In this document: piece by piece, positions 49,719 to 60,778 of the stretch
Layout: the number at the start of each line of letters is the position of its first letter
Position numbering within the stretch: the stretch's first letter is position 1
From: Kitasatospora setae KM-6054
GTDB taxonomy: Bacteria > Actinomycetota > Actinomycetes > Streptomycetales > Streptomycetaceae
Direction of reading: 5' to 3'
DNA: 64,000 nt
NCBI RefSeq assembly: GCF_000269985.1
Contig: NC_016109.1
Location: 3,968,001 to 4,032,000, forward strand
Made by a program: the position numbers and the translations under genes
The notes under the pieces: generated by a model
The model's database searches: none
Told to the model about the DNA's origin: nothing
The model's input: only the letters and a program-made list of their open reading frames with translations

Positions 49719-52055
49719 ATGACCATCGACGTCTCCAGCGCACCCATCGCCTCCGACACCACCGACCACGCCCCGCCGCAGGGCGGCGCGCCCGCCGGCC
49801 GGGTCCGCACCCTGCTGGCGCACGACCTGCCCGCCTCCCTCGCGGTCTTCCTGATCGCGGTGCCGTTCTCGCTCGGCATCGCCCTCGCCACCGGCGCCCC
49901 GCTGACGGCCGGCCTGGTCGCCGCCGCCGTCGGCGGCCTGGTGGCCGGCTTCCTCGGCGGCACCCACCTCCAGGTCAGCGGCCCGTCCGCGGCGCTGACG
50001 GTGGTCACCGCCGGGGTGATCGCCCAGTACGGCTGGTCGACCGCCTGCCTGGTCACCGTCGCCGCCGGCCTGCTGCAGCTGCTGCTCGGCTCGCTGCGGG
50101 TGGCCCGGGCCGCGCTCGCGGTCTCGCCGGCCGTGGTGCACGGCATGCTGGCCGGTGTCGGGCTGACCATCGCGATCGCCCAGCTCCACGTCATCCTCGG
50201 TGGCACGCCGCACAGTTCGGCGCTGGCCGACCTGCTCTCGCTGCCGGGCGAGCTGGCCGGGCCGCACCCGCCGGCGCTGCTGGTCGGCCTGCTCGCGCTG
50301 GCGATCCTGTACGGCTGGCCACGGCTGGACCGGCTGCCGGGGGCGGCCGGCCGGATCGGCGCCCGGCTGGCCCGGCTGCCCGCCGCGCTGATCGCGGTGG
50401 CCGCCGCCACCACGCTGTCGCTGATCGCCGAACTGCGGCTGGCCCGGGTCGAGCTCCCGGTCTGGGAGCACCACCAGTTCTTCGCGCTGCCACCGCTCGC
50501 GCTGCTGTCCGGCCACTGGGCGGCGCTGCTCGGCTTGGTCCTGACGGTCGCCGCGGTGGCCGGCGTGGAGTCGCTGCTGTCCTCCGTCGCGGTCGACCGG
50601 ATGACCCGCCGCAGCGGCGACCTGGACCGCGAGCTGCGCGCGCAGGGCGCCTCCAACCTGTTCTCCGGGCTGCTCGGCGGCCTGCCGGTGGCCGGCGGCG
50701 CCGTCCGCTCCACGGCCAACGTGCAGGCCGGCGCGGCCACCCGGGCCTCCGCGGTGCTGCACGGCTGCTGGGTGCTGGTCGCCGCGCTGGCGCTGACCGC
50801 CGGACTGCGGCGGATCCCGCTGGCCGCGCTGGCCGCGCTGGTGCTGGTGGTCGGCGTGCAGATGGTGAGCTTCGCGCACATCCGCCGGGTGCACCGGCAC
50901 CGCGAGTTCCCGGTGTACCTGGCCACCGTGCTCGGGGTGGTGCTGCTCGGCGTCCCGCTCGGGGTGCTGCTCGGCGGCTCGGTCGCCATGCTGCTCGCCC
51001 TCTACCGGCTGACCCGCGCGCACGTCGACGTGCTGGCCGGGGACGACGGCTCGTACACCGTCCGCACCCACGGCCCGCTGACGTTCGCCGCCGTGCCCAA
51101 GCTGAGCCGGGCGCTGGGCCGGATCCCGGCCGGGGCGGGGGTGACGGTCCACCACGACGGCTCGTTCCTGGACCACGCCGCGTTCGAGGCGCTGCACGCC
51201 TGGCGCTCCGGCCACCAGGCGACCGGCGCGCAGGTCGCGATGGTGACGGAGCGCCAGTCGAAGGACGTGCTGGACCCGGACGGCACCGTCCGCGTGGGCA
51301 GCTCGCCGGGGCCGCACCGCTGCCGGGCCTGGACGCCCTGGGTCGGCCACCACTGCATCGAGCAGAACGAGGACGACCCGCACGTGCGCCTGCTCGACGG
51401 CGTCCGCGGCTTCCAGCTGCACACCGCCCCGCTGGTCCGCCAGGAGCTCGCCCGGCTGGCCCGGGACGGGCAGACGCCGTCGCAGCTCTTCCTGACCTGC
51501 GCGGACTCCCGGATGGTCACGAGCATGATCACCAGCTCCGGCCCGGGTGACCTGTTCACCGTCCGCAACGTCGGCAACCTGGTGCCCGCCCCCTACGAGC
51601 CGGGCGCGGCGGACGACTCGGTGGCCGCCGCCGTCCAGTACGCGGTGGAGGTCCTGGAGGTCGCCTCGATCACGGTCTGCGGGCACTCCGGCTGCGGGGC
51701 GATGAAGGCCCTGCTGGACGGCGTCACCGAGGCGGCCGGGCCACCCAGTGCGCTGGCCCGCTGGCTGCGCAACGGCCGCAGCTCGCTGGACCGCCTGCGG
51801 CGCGCCCCCGCCGAGTTCGAGGGCCGCCCCGCGGTGGACGTGGTGGAGCAGCTCTGCGTCACCAACGTGGTGCAGCAGCTCGACCAACTGCTGGCCAACC
51901 CGGCGGTGGAGCGCCGGGTAGCGGACGGCTCGCTGCGGCTGGTCGGGATGTACTTCGACTTCGCGACGGCGCAGGCGTACGTGCTGGACGCCCGGACCGG
52001 CCGCTTCGCCCCGGTGCACGCGCGGGTCGAGCCGGAGCAGGACCTGGCGGCCTGA
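49719..52055 (+). CDS. SulP transporter fused to STAS and beta-carbonic anhydrase domains
   Basis: Encodes 778 residues from ATG 49719. Residues 30-440 form the SulP membrane domain (10-12 helices; SLAVFLIAVPFSLGIALATG, GGTHLQVSGPSAALTVV). A STAS-like domain follows (TVRTHGPLTFAAVPKL). The C-terminal 240 residues are a beta-carbonic anhydrase with C594ADSR598 and C654GHSGC659, giving the Zn ligands Cys594, His656 and Cys659. Such fusions couple bicarbonate uptake with CO2 hydration. It is not in an operon, and the next gene is convergent. Confidence 0.92.
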   Translation: MTIDVSSAPIASDTTDHAPPQGGAPAGRVRTLLAHDLPASLAVFLIAVPFSLGIALATGAPLTAGLVAAAVGGLVAGFLGGTHLQVSGPSAALTVVTAGVIAQYGWSTACLVTVAAGLLQLLLGSLRVARAALAVSPAVVHGMLAGVGLTIAIAQLHVILGGTPHSSALADLLSLPGELAGPHPPALLVGLLALAILYGWPRLDRLPGAAGRIGARLARLPAALIAVAAATTLSLIAELRLARVELPVWEHHQFFALPPLALLSGHWAALLGLVLTVAAVAGVESLLSSVAVDRMTRRSGDLDRELRAQGASNLFSGLLGGLPVAGGAVRSTANVQAGAATRASAVLHGCWVLVAALALTAGLRRIPLAALAALVLVVGVQMVSFAHIRRVHRHREFPVYLATVLGVVLLGVPLGVLLGGSVAMLLALYRLTRAHVDVLAGDDGSYTVRTHGPLTFAAVPKLSRALGRIPAGAGVTVHHDGSFLDHAAFEALHAWRSGHQATGAQVAMVTERQSKDVLDPDGTVRVGSSPGPHRCRAWTPWVGHHCIEQNEDDPHVRLLDGVRGFQLHTAPLVRQELARLARDGQTPSQLFLTCADSRMVTSMITSSGPGDLFTVRNVGNLVPAPYEPGAADDSVAAAVQYAVEVLEVASITVCGHSGCGAMKALLDGVTEAAGPPSALARWLRNGRSSLDRLRRAPAEFEGRPAVDVVEQLCVTNVVQQLDQLLANPAVERRVADGSLRLVGMYFDFATAQAYVLDARTGRFAPVHARVEPEQDLAA

Positions 52056-52116
52056 GCACCGCCGCCCCGGCCGCCACCGACAGGAACGGTGGCCGGGGCC
52101 AGGAGAACAGCCAGGC

Positions 52117-52671
52117 TCAGGAGAGCAGCCGGGCCAGGTCGGCCGGGGTCACGTAGCCGGGCCAGCGGTGGTCGGTGAAGAGGTGGACCCCGGCGTCCTG
52201 GTAGCACTGGTCGACGAGTTGGGAGCAGATCATGTGCTTGGTGCTGGCGACGAAGCGCCGTAGCGGGGCGCCGCCCGGCAGGTGCAGTCGGACGGCGGCG
52301 AGGGCCAGGTAGTCGGCGAAGCTGTAGGGGGTGCCGAGGCAGGAGCGGGCGGCCGCGGCAACGGCAGCGCGCTGCTCATCGGTGAGCGGGATCCGCCCGG
52401 TGGACCAGAGCGCCGGGCGGCCGTCGTACTCGGAGAGCGGGCGGAGCACCGCGCCGCCGGGCTGGGCCTCGACGAGCTGTCCGTCGCCGACGCACACGAA
52501 GGCGTGCTCGTAGTCGGCGAAGCCGTCGCCGTTGAGGAACTGGCCGATCCGGATCAGCCGGCCGCTACTACCGCCCATCCGGACGACCGCGAAGTCGCCG
52601 GGGAGGGGCGCGGAGGAGGAAGGACCGGAGGAAGGAGTGGGGAGAGGGAGGGGGGAAGGGGTGTCGGGCAT
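52117..52671 (-). CDS. YiiX-like permuted NlpC/P60 hydrolase
   Basis: Encodes 184 residues from ATG 52671. After a Pro/Ser-rich N-terminus, the fold shows GDFAVVRMGG, DYEHAFVCVGDG (catalytic His) and, near the C-terminus, HMICSQLVDQCYQDAG (catalytic Cys). The His-before-Cys order is that of permuted papain-like (YiiX/YebB) proteins. Amidase or peptidase activity on a peptide or lipid is likely. Convergent with the SulP gene; divergent from acs. Confidence 0.8.
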   Translation of the reverse strand: MPDTPSPLPLPTPSSGPSSSAPLPGDFAVVRMGGSSGRLIRIGQFLNGDGFADYEHAFVCVGDGQLVEAQPGGAVLRPLSEYDGRPALWSTGRIPLTDEQRAAVAAAARSCLGTPYSFADYLALAAVRLHLPGGAPLRRFVASTKHMICSQLVDQCYQDAGVHLFTDHRWPGYVTPADLARLLS

Positions 52672-52982
52672 GGTGGTACCCCCGTCTTCGTCTCGCACGG
52701 TGATGGCATGCTCACTCGCAGTGGAGTACCGGCGAGCCGGGGCGTCAAGGCACCGTGCGGGATTGACCGGCCCGGGGGACGGGAAGACGTCGGGAGGGTC
52801 GGCCGGGCGGCCGGGCCCGCGTCCACCTGCGGCGGAGCCCTGCTTCGATCAAAGGTCTACACCAATTTCCCGGCAGCTCTTGTCAACGGAGCCGTTGGCC
52901 TGGTGAGCTGTGCGCTGGGACACACGGGACAATCCCTCCGCACGGGGTTCCCCGGTATTTGAGACTCGATGAGGAGTGCGCG
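52672..52982. other. divergent intergenic region upstream of acs
   Basis: About 310 bp without a gene; should hold promoters for acs and the YiiX-like gene. No motif is strong enough to call. Confidence 0.45.
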
Positions 52983-54938
<1,956 letters not shown>

Positions 54939-54956
54939 TCCACCGCCGGGCACCGC

Positions 54957-54995
54957 ACCGGGCCCCGTTCCGCGCGCAGCGGAGCGGGGCCCGGT
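54957..54995 (+). terminator. terminator after acs
   Basis: A 17-bp stem (ACCGGGCCCCGTTCCGC with one T-G pair) and a 5-nt loop, 18 bp after the stop. Confidence 0.85.
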
Positions 54996-55047
54996 CCGTT
55001 CCACGGACCCACCGGCGGACGGGCCGGCCGGCAGGTCGACCGGCGGG

Positions 55048-56187
55048 TCAGCCGGCCAGCGCGCGCAGCGTGTCGTACGCGGTCTGGGCGAAGCGGCGGC
55101 GCCCGGTGGCGAGCGGCCCGGCCAGTGCGACCAGGCCGGTCTGCGCGGCCCGGTCGAAGCCCACGAAGGCGGTGCAGCGGCCGGTGGAGCCCTGGTGGAA
55201 GACCACCTCCCGGTCCTCCTCGGCGGGGCGGTGCTGCCAGCTCAGGCCGATCCGCTGCCCGGAGCCGCGCCGGGCCACCCGGGGCAGGCAGACCTCGCGC
55301 AGCGCGGTGCGCAGGCTGGCCGCCGCGCCGGTCCGCTCCGGGATCGGCACCGCGTCCACCGCGAGGTGCGCCTGCAGGTAGCGCAGCATGTCGTCGGCGG
55401 TGGAGCGCAGCGCGGCCGCGCCGGGCAGCGCCGGGACCTTGAACGAGGGGATCCAGCGCCCGCGCCGGTAGCCGGTGGTCTCGTCCCGGCCGGTGCCGCA
55501 GGAGGTGTCGACCAGCCCGAGCGGCTCGCAGACCCGCCCGGCCAGCAGTTCCTGGTAGCGCTGCCCGGCGGCCCGTTCCAGCACCAGGCCGAGCAGTCCG
55601 GCGCCGAGGCTGGAGTACCGCACCCGGGTGCCCGGAGTGCCGCGCACGGGCGTCCGGGGCAGCGCCCGGAGCAGGTGCGCGGCGCTGAACGTGGCGTACG
55701 GGCTGGTGAACCAGCGGGGCACCGCGGCGGGCGTGAGGCCGACCGGCAGCCGGGGCAGCCCGGAGGTGTGGGTGGCCAGGTGCAGCAGGGTGATCGGGCG
55801 CTCGTGCGGGTAGCCGGGCACCGCCCCGAGCGGCAGGTAGCGGTCGATCGGGTCGTCGTAGCCGACCTCGCCGCGGGCGACCATGTCGGCGAGCAGCAGA
55901 CCGGTGAAGGTCTTGGTCACCGAGCCGAGTTCGAACCTGGTGTCGGCCCGCACCGGGCGCTCCCCGGCCCGGTCGGCGTAGCCGCGGCAGGCGACGGTGC
56001 GCTCGGAGCCGCGGATCACCGCGACGGCCAGGCCGCCCTCGGGCGCGGCGGCGGCGAACAGCGGGCGCAGCAGGTGGTCGAGGTCCGGATCGGCTAACGG
56101 GGGCTGGGCGGTGTCGGCGCCCACGGCTCCTCTCTCCTGCGGACCCGCGGCCTGCACCGGTATGGGTTCGGTCTCCTGAGTGGGCAT
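55048..56187 (-). CDS. class C beta-lactamase-like serine hydrolase
   Basis: Encodes 379 residues from ATG 56187 (GGAGGAAGCG site). The S-x-x-K motif is LGSVTKTF; the second motif is YSSLG, where a Y-x-N would be typical; the third region reads VFHQGSTGRCTAFVGF. No signal peptide is seen at this start, so it may be cytosolic. It is a penicillin-binding-like esterase or peptidase rather than a true antibiotic-degrading enzyme. Convergent with acs. Confidence 0.85.
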   Translation of the reverse strand: MPTQETEPIPVQAAGPQERGAVGADTAQPPLADPDLDHLLRPLFAAAAPEGGLAVAVIRGSERTVACRGYADRAGERPVRADTRFELGSVTKTFTGLLLADMVARGEVGYDDPIDRYLPLGAVPGYPHERPITLLHLATHTSGLPRLPVGLTPAAVPRWFTSPYATFSAAHLLRALPRTPVRGTPGTRVRYSSLGAGLLGLVLERAAGQRYQELLAGRVCEPLGLVDTSCGTGRDETTGYRRGRWIPSFKVPALPGAAALRSTADDMLRYLQAHLAVDAVPIPERTGAAASLRTALREVCLPRVARRGSGQRIGLSWQHRPAEEDREVVFHQGSTGRCTAFVGFDRAAQTGLVALAGPLATGRRRFAQTAYDTLRALAG

Positions 56188-56534
56188 CGCTTCCTCCACG
56201 ACGGGGCGGGCGCCCGTTCGGCGGCCCGCTTCTGCGGCCGACCCTAGGAACGCGGCGGATCGTCCGCATCCGGCCGAACCCATCCGGGTCAACCGGCCAC
56301 GGCCGGCGGCCGGCCTCGGGACCCGGCCGGCCGCCGGACCCGTCCGGACCGGCGCGCCGCGGACCGCCCGCCGAACCCTCCCGAACCCCCATACAGTAGG
56401 GCGAACCGGTTGGCCGCTTGCCGCGCGCCGTAGGATGTCAAGGAACCATCAAGAACCTGAGGCGCGCCGGGAAGTCTGGTCGGCACCGCACCACCCGTGT
56501 GTCCGCACGCCGCCGCCCCAGGAGGTCCACCACC
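56188..56534. other. divergent region between serine hydrolase and nhaA
   Basis: About 350 bp; contains the TAGGAT element. No gene seen. Confidence 0.5.
56431..56436 (+). promoter_or_regulatory. -10-like TAGGAT upstream of nhaA
   Basis: Matches the streptomycete -10 (TAGRRT), about 100 bp upstream of the nhaA start. A TTGGCC lies 15 bp upstream as possible -35 box. Confidence 0.45.
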
Positions 56535-57827
56535 GTGGCCAGCCCGTCCGACGACCGCCGCCAGTTCCTCGGCCTGCTGTCGCTGCCCGAGCGCCGCTAC
56601 CTGACCGACGCGCTGCGCACCGAGACGGTCGGCGGCGTGCTGCTGCTGGCCGCCGCCGCGCTCGCGCTGCTCTGGGCGAACCTGTGGCCGCACGCGTACG
56701 AGGCGGTGCTGGAGTACACCGTCGGGCCGAGTCGGCCGCTGCACCTGAACCTGCCGCTGGAGTCCTGGGCGCAGGACGGGCTGCTGACGGTCTTCTTCTT
56801 CGTGGCGGGCATCGAGCTGAAGCGCGAGTTCGTGGCCGGGGAGCTGCGCACGCCGAGCGCGGCGGCGCTGCCGGTGGTGGCGGCGGTGTGCGGGGTGCTG
56901 CTGCCGGCGGTGCTGTACACGGTGGTCAACGCGGCGGCGCCGAACGGGCATCCGGCGGGCTGGGCGATCCCGACCGCGACGGACATCGCCTTCGCACTGG
57001 GCGTGCTGGCGGTGGTGGGCAGTCACCTGCCGTCCGCGCTGCGGGCGTTCCTGCTGACCCTGGCGGTGGTGGACGACCTGATCGCGATCCTGATCATCGC
57101 GGTCTTCTACTCGTCCGGGATCGAGTTCTGGGCGCTGGGCGCCGCGCTGGCCGGGCTGGTGCTGTTCTGGTTCCTGCACCGACGCGGGGTGCGCGGCTGG
57201 TGGCTGTACGTGCCGCTGGCGGTGGTGATCTGGGCGCTGATGCACGAGAGCGGGGTGCACGCGACGGTGGCGGGCGTGGCGATGGGCCTGCTGCTGCGCT
57301 GCCACCGCGAGGAGGGCGAGGAGCACTCCCCCGGCGAGCACATCGAGCACCTGGTGCGGCCGCTGTCGGCGGGGCTGGCGGTGCCGGTGTTCGCGCTGTT
57401 CGCGGCGGGCGTGCCGGTGTCGGCGGAGATCCTGGGCGAGGTGTTCACCCAGCCGGCCCCGCTGGGCATCGTGATCGGCCTGCTGGTCGGCAAGTCGGTG
57501 GGCATCTTCGGCGGCACCTGGCTGGCCGCCCGCCACACCCGGGCCGCCTTGAACCCGCAGCTGACCTGGTCGGACATGGTGGCGCTGGCCACCGTCGCGG
57601 GCATCGGCTTCACCGTCTCGCTGCTGATCAGCGACCTGGCCTTCCCGGACGACCACCACCTGGCCGCGCTGTGCAAGGAGGCCGTGCTGGTCGGCTCGCT
57701 GGCCTGCGCGGTGGTCGGCACCCTGCTGCTGAAGCGGCGCAACCGGTACTACCGGCAGCTGTGCGCGGACGAGGACCGGGACGAGGACGGCGACGGCATC
57801 CCCGATGTGTACCAACAGCAGCGGTGA
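56535..57827 (+). CDS. nhaA: Na+/H+ antiporter NhaA
   Basis: Encodes 430 residues from GTG 56535, after AGGAGG 9 bp upstream. Key NhaA motifs are WAIPTATDIAFALGVL and LTLAVVDDLIAILIIAVF, including the Asp pair that binds Na+. About 12 membrane helices. It exports Na+ in exchange for protons and controls pH. The C-terminus is acidic (EDRDEDGDGIPDV). Confidence 0.95.
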   Translation: MASPSDDRRQFLGLLSLPERRYLTDALRTETVGGVLLLAAAALALLWANLWPHAYEAVLEYTVGPSRPLHLNLPLESWAQDGLLTVFFFVAGIELKREFVAGELRTPSAAALPVVAAVCGVLLPAVLYTVVNAAAPNGHPAGWAIPTATDIAFALGVLAVVGSHLPSALRAFLLTLAVVDDLIAILIIAVFYSSGIEFWALGAALAGLVLFWFLHRRGVRGWWLYVPLAVVIWALMHESGVHATVAGVAMGLLLRCHREEGEEHSPGEHIEHLVRPLSAGLAVPVFALFAAGVPVSAEILGEVFTQPAPLGIVIGLLVGKSVGIFGGTWLAARHTRAALNPQLTWSDMVALATVAGIGFTVSLLISDLAFPDDHHLAALCKEAVLVGSLACAVVGTLLLKRRNRYYRQLCADEDRDEDGDGIPDVYQQQR

Positions 57828-57956
57828 CACACCCCCCGGGCGGGGACCCGGAGTGGTGTCCGACTCGCCGGTAGGGGCATGATGCTGAGCTGACACGCAC
57901 TCGCGTGACGCACGCTCAGGACGCTTCACCCCAGCCCGTCGAACGGAGACCTCCCG

Positions 57957-58427
57957 ATGGCCGCAGGAGCCGCACCCCCCAACGGCCGCACCCCGCACGA
58001 GGGCGAGCGGACCGTCGGCGAGCTGTTCGCCGACGCCACCGCCGAACTGTCGAGCCTGGTGCACGACGAGATCGCGCTGGCCAAGGCCGAGATCAAGGCC
58101 GACGTGGTGCGCGGCGGCATCGGCACCGCGGCCGGCGTGGTGGCGGGCGTGGTGGCGCTGGCGGCCGTCCCGATGTTCTCCTTCGGCTTCGCCTGGGGCC
58201 TGCAGGCGCTGGGCATCACCACCGGCTGGTCGTTCACCATCGTCGGCGGGGCGTACGTGCTGATCGCCGCGCTGCTGGCGGTGATGATGATCCGCTACTT
58301 CAAGAAGATCAAGAAGCCGGAGCGCACCATCGCCGGCGCGCAGGCCACCGCCGAGGTGCTGAAGAACGCCCGGCCGCGGCCGGCCACCAAGGAGGAGATC
58401 GACCGGGCGCTGGGCCGGATCCGGTGA
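57957..58427 (+). CDS. actinobacterial holin-X/phage-holin-family membrane protein
   Basis: Encodes 156 residues. An amphipathic N-terminal helix (LSSLVHDEIALAKAEI) is followed by two membrane helices separated by a turn (LQALGITTGW) and a basic, Lys-rich segment. This is the pattern of the putative actinobacterial Holin-X family. The name does not imply a prophage; the gene sits in a conserved core block (compare Rv3669). GGAGA ribosome binding site. Confidence 0.85.
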   Translation: MAAGAAPPNGRTPHEGERTVGELFADATAELSSLVHDEIALAKAEIKADVVRGGIGTAAGVVAGVVALAAVPMFSFGFAWGLQALGITTGWSFTIVGGAYVLIAALLAVMMIRYFKKIKKPERTIAGAQATAEVLKNARPRPATKEEIDRALGRIR

Positions 58428-58504
58428 GCACCGGCCGGTAACGGTTGCGCGCGTGGGTGAGTGCCGGGCGGGTGCGAGGAGTGCGGATGTGACAGGCTGC
58501 GGGT

Positions 58505-59473
58505 ATGTCGTTGGACCAGAAGCCAGTGGATGAGACCACTCCCGTCCCCGTCCCGCCCGCGCCCGGGGAGCCGTGGGAGGTCCGCTCGGCCGGACCGTGG
58601 ACGCACCGGGACCTGGCGGCGAACGGCGCGCGCTTCCACATCGCCGAGCTCGGCGAGGGCCCGCTGGTGCTGCTGGTGCACGGCTGGCCCGAGTACTGGT
58701 GGGCCTGGCGGCACCAGCTGACGGCGCTGGCCGCGGCGGGCTTCCGGGCGGTCGCGCTGGACCTGCGCGGCATGGGCGGCTCGGACCGCACCCCGCGCGG
58801 CTACGACCCGGGCAACCTGGCGCTGGACGTCACCGGCGTGATCCGCTCGCTCGGCGAGCGGCAGGCGCACCTGGTCGGGCACGCCACCGGCGGCACGCTG
58901 GCCTGGGTGGCGGCGGTGATGCGCCCCTCGGTGATCCGCAGCCTGACGGTGGTCTCGGCCGCGCACCCGCGGCACCTGCGCCGGGCGCTGCTGACCGACC
59001 GCCGGCAGATCGCCGCGTTCGAGCACGTGCTGGGCTTCCAGCGGCCGTGGATCCCGGAACGCCGGCTGGTCGCGGACGACGGGGCGCTGGTCGGCGAGTA
59101 CCTGCGGGCCTGGACCGGCCCGAACATGCTGCCCGCCGAGGCGGTGGCGGCGTACCGGAAGGCGATCCAGGTGCCGAGCACCGCGCACTGCTCGATCGAG
59201 CCGTACCGCTGGCTGATGCGGTCGATGGCGCGGCCGGACGGCATCCAGTTCGCCCGGCGGATGAAGAAGCAGATCACCGCGCCGGTGCTGCACGTGCAGG
59301 GCGCCTCCGACCCGGTGCTGCTGTCGCGGACGGCGCTGGGGGCGGGCGAGTTCGTGTCGGCGCCGTACCGGTGGCGGCTGCTGCCGGGGGTCGGGCACTT
59401 CCCGCACGAGGAGGTCCCGGAGGAGTTCACCGCGGAGCTGATCGAGTGGGTCCGGCAGCACCAGGGGGACTGA
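58505..59473 (+). CDS. EphE-like alpha/beta hydrolase lacking the catalytic nucleophile
   Basis: Encodes 322 residues. The oxyanion hole is LLVHGWPEYWWAW, and the C-terminal His is in LLPGVGHFPHEE. At the nucleophile elbow the sequence is GHATGG with Ala127, where epoxide hydrolases of this family have Asp (GHDxGG). The change needs one base (GAC to GCC). The protein is therefore predicted inactive in the usual mechanism, or uses an altered one. In M. tuberculosis the equivalent neighbour of MarP is EphE (Rv3670). Confidence 0.85.
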   Translation: MSLDQKPVDETTPVPVPPAPGEPWEVRSAGPWTHRDLAANGARFHIAELGEGPLVLLVHGWPEYWWAWRHQLTALAAAGFRAVALDLRGMGGSDRTPRGYDPGNLALDVTGVIRSLGERQAHLVGHATGGTLAWVAAVMRPSVIRSLTVVSAAHPRHLRRALLTDRRQIAAFEHVLGFQRPWIPERRLVADDGALVGEYLRAWTGPNMLPAEAVAAYRKAIQVPSTAHCSIEPYRWLMRSMARPDGIQFARRMKKQITAPVLHVQGASDPVLLSRTALGAGEFVSAPYRWRLLPGVGHFPHEEVPEEFTAELIEWVRQHQGD

Positions 59474-59595
59474 GCGGCCGGGGGCCAACCGTCCCCCGTC
59501 CCGGTCCAGTTGGCTGCGTTCATATGACAAGCGCATAGGCCAGTCGGCGGGCTCGGCGGCGGTTACTCCGGGCGGCCCAGGGGAATCCCTCCGGT

Positions 59596-59799
59596 ATGAC
59601 CTGGATGCCCGATCGAGAAGCCCAGCCGCGCCGACGCCGCCGTGGCAGCAGCAGCTCGCAGCAGCACGCCCCGCAGCCGGAGTGGCCCGACGAGCCCACC
59701 GGGCGGACGCCACGCGGCGCGGGATACCGGCTCGGCATTCCCAGGATCATCGGACGGCGCGCCCGCTGGGTCGGCGCCCGGCTCCGCCGGGAGGGGTGA
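59596..59799 (+). CDS. possible small basic protein
   Basis: 67 residues, very Arg/Ser/Gln-rich (REAQPRRRRRGSSSSQQ). No clear ribosome binding site. Ends before the bidirectional terminator. Could be a genuine small basic protein or a chance frame. Confidence 0.3.
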   Translation: MTWMPDREAQPRRRRRGSSSSQQHAPQPEWPDEPTGRTPRGAGYRLGIPRIIGRRARWVGARLRREG

Positions 59800-59862
59800 C
59801 AGCGCCCCCGGCCCGCGCGGGCCCGGTCCGCGCGGAGGGCCGCAGGGCCGACCGACACGGAG

Positions 59863-59907
59863 ACGGCCGGGGCCGGTACGGAGGAGTTCCGTACCGGCCC
59901 CGGCCGT
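59863..59907. terminator. 20-bp-stem bidirectional terminator
   Basis: A perfect 20-bp stem starting ACGGCCGGGGCC, loop GGAGT, between the convergent genes. The longest perfect hairpin I found in the window. Confidence 0.88.
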
Positions 59908-59930
59908 TCGCACCGTCCGGGCGGCGGCGC

Positions 59931-60632
59931 TCAGCCCAGCACGCCCGGCGAGATCGCGGTCGACCACAGCAGCAGGCCGAAGGTCGCCACCGTCATCACC
60001 GGCACCAGGACCTTGGTCTCCATGTCGTTGCCGGTGCGCTTGATCAGCACGATCTCGTAGCGCTCCTTGTGCGGCCACAGCAGCGGCGACCCCTGCTTGG
60101 TCAGGCAGTCGCCGAGCAGGTGCGCCAGGGTGCCCAGGGCCACCGCGTACGGGAGCCAGCCCGGGGCGTTGGGCAGCCAGGTGAGCATGCCGAAGGTGCC
60201 GAGCGCGGCCAGGCCGACCACCGTCGCCCAGGAGGCGGCGCCGTGGCCCGGCGGGTGCAGGCGCAGCGCCTTGATCGCCATCGCGAGCAGGAAGAACGAC
60301 AGGCCGATGGTGAACCAGCGGCCGACGAAGGTGATCCCGGCCCAGCTGCCCGCGCCCATCAGCGCGACGAACAGCAGCGAGTGGGTGGCGTGCCGGTGCC
60401 CGCCCGAGACCCAGCCGACGAAGCGGCACAGCACCTTGGAGACCGGGCCGAGGAAGTTGGCGATGGTGCCGTCGTGGTGGTCCAGGTCCGGCAGCAGGGC
60501 CGCGCCCGCGCACAGCACGGTGCCCATCAGCACGTCGGCCGGCTGCAGGTGCATGCCGATCAGCGGCGGGACGAACGGCGCGGTGGCCGCGAACAGCAGA
60601 GCGCCGCTGACCGCGTGCGAGTGACCCATCAT
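59931..60632 (-). CDS. YdjM-like metal-dependent hydrolase, membrane protein
   Basis: Encodes 233 residues. Motifs: GHSHAVSGALLF near the start, LLPDLDHHDGTIA and GGHRHATHSLLF, the conserved His/Asp set of the YdjM/LexA-binding inner-membrane family; then AHLLGDCLT. Five or six hydrophobic helices. Putative membrane metal-dependent hydrolase of unknown substrate. Two ATG codons compete at the start. Confidence 0.87.
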   Translation of the reverse strand: MMGHSHAVSGALLFAATAPFVPPLIGMHLQPADVLMGTVLCAGAALLPDLDHHDGTIANFLGPVSKVLCRFVGWVSGGHRHATHSLLFVALMGAGSWAGITFVGRWFTIGLSFFLLAMAIKALRLHPPGHGAASWATVVGLAALGTFGMLTWLPNAPGWLPYAVALGTLAHLLGDCLTKQGSPLLWPHKERYEIVLIKRTGNDMETKVLVPVMTVATFGLLLWSTAISPGVLG

Positions 60633-60778
60633 GACGTGTGTCCGACCTCCCGGAGGGCTCCTGCCGCGGGCGGCCCGGTTCGGCCGTTCGGGTGAGCTCG
60701 GCCGACGCTACCAGGAGCGGCGGACGGTCCGTCAGAGCGTGTTCGGCGCCAGCGGGGACGGGCCCGGCGCCCGGCCGG

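Larger units (their letters stand above)
59474..59930. other. region between hydrolase and YdjM-like genes
   Basis: About 460 bp. Holds one possible small gene (59596-59799) and a 20-bp-stem terminator (59863-59907). Otherwise nothing. Confidence 0.5.

Noticed and set aside
57957..58427. Prophage signal from a holin-family gene
   Set aside because: Actinobacterial Holin-X-type proteins are ordinary chromosomal genes in this neighbourhood; no other phage genes are nearby.
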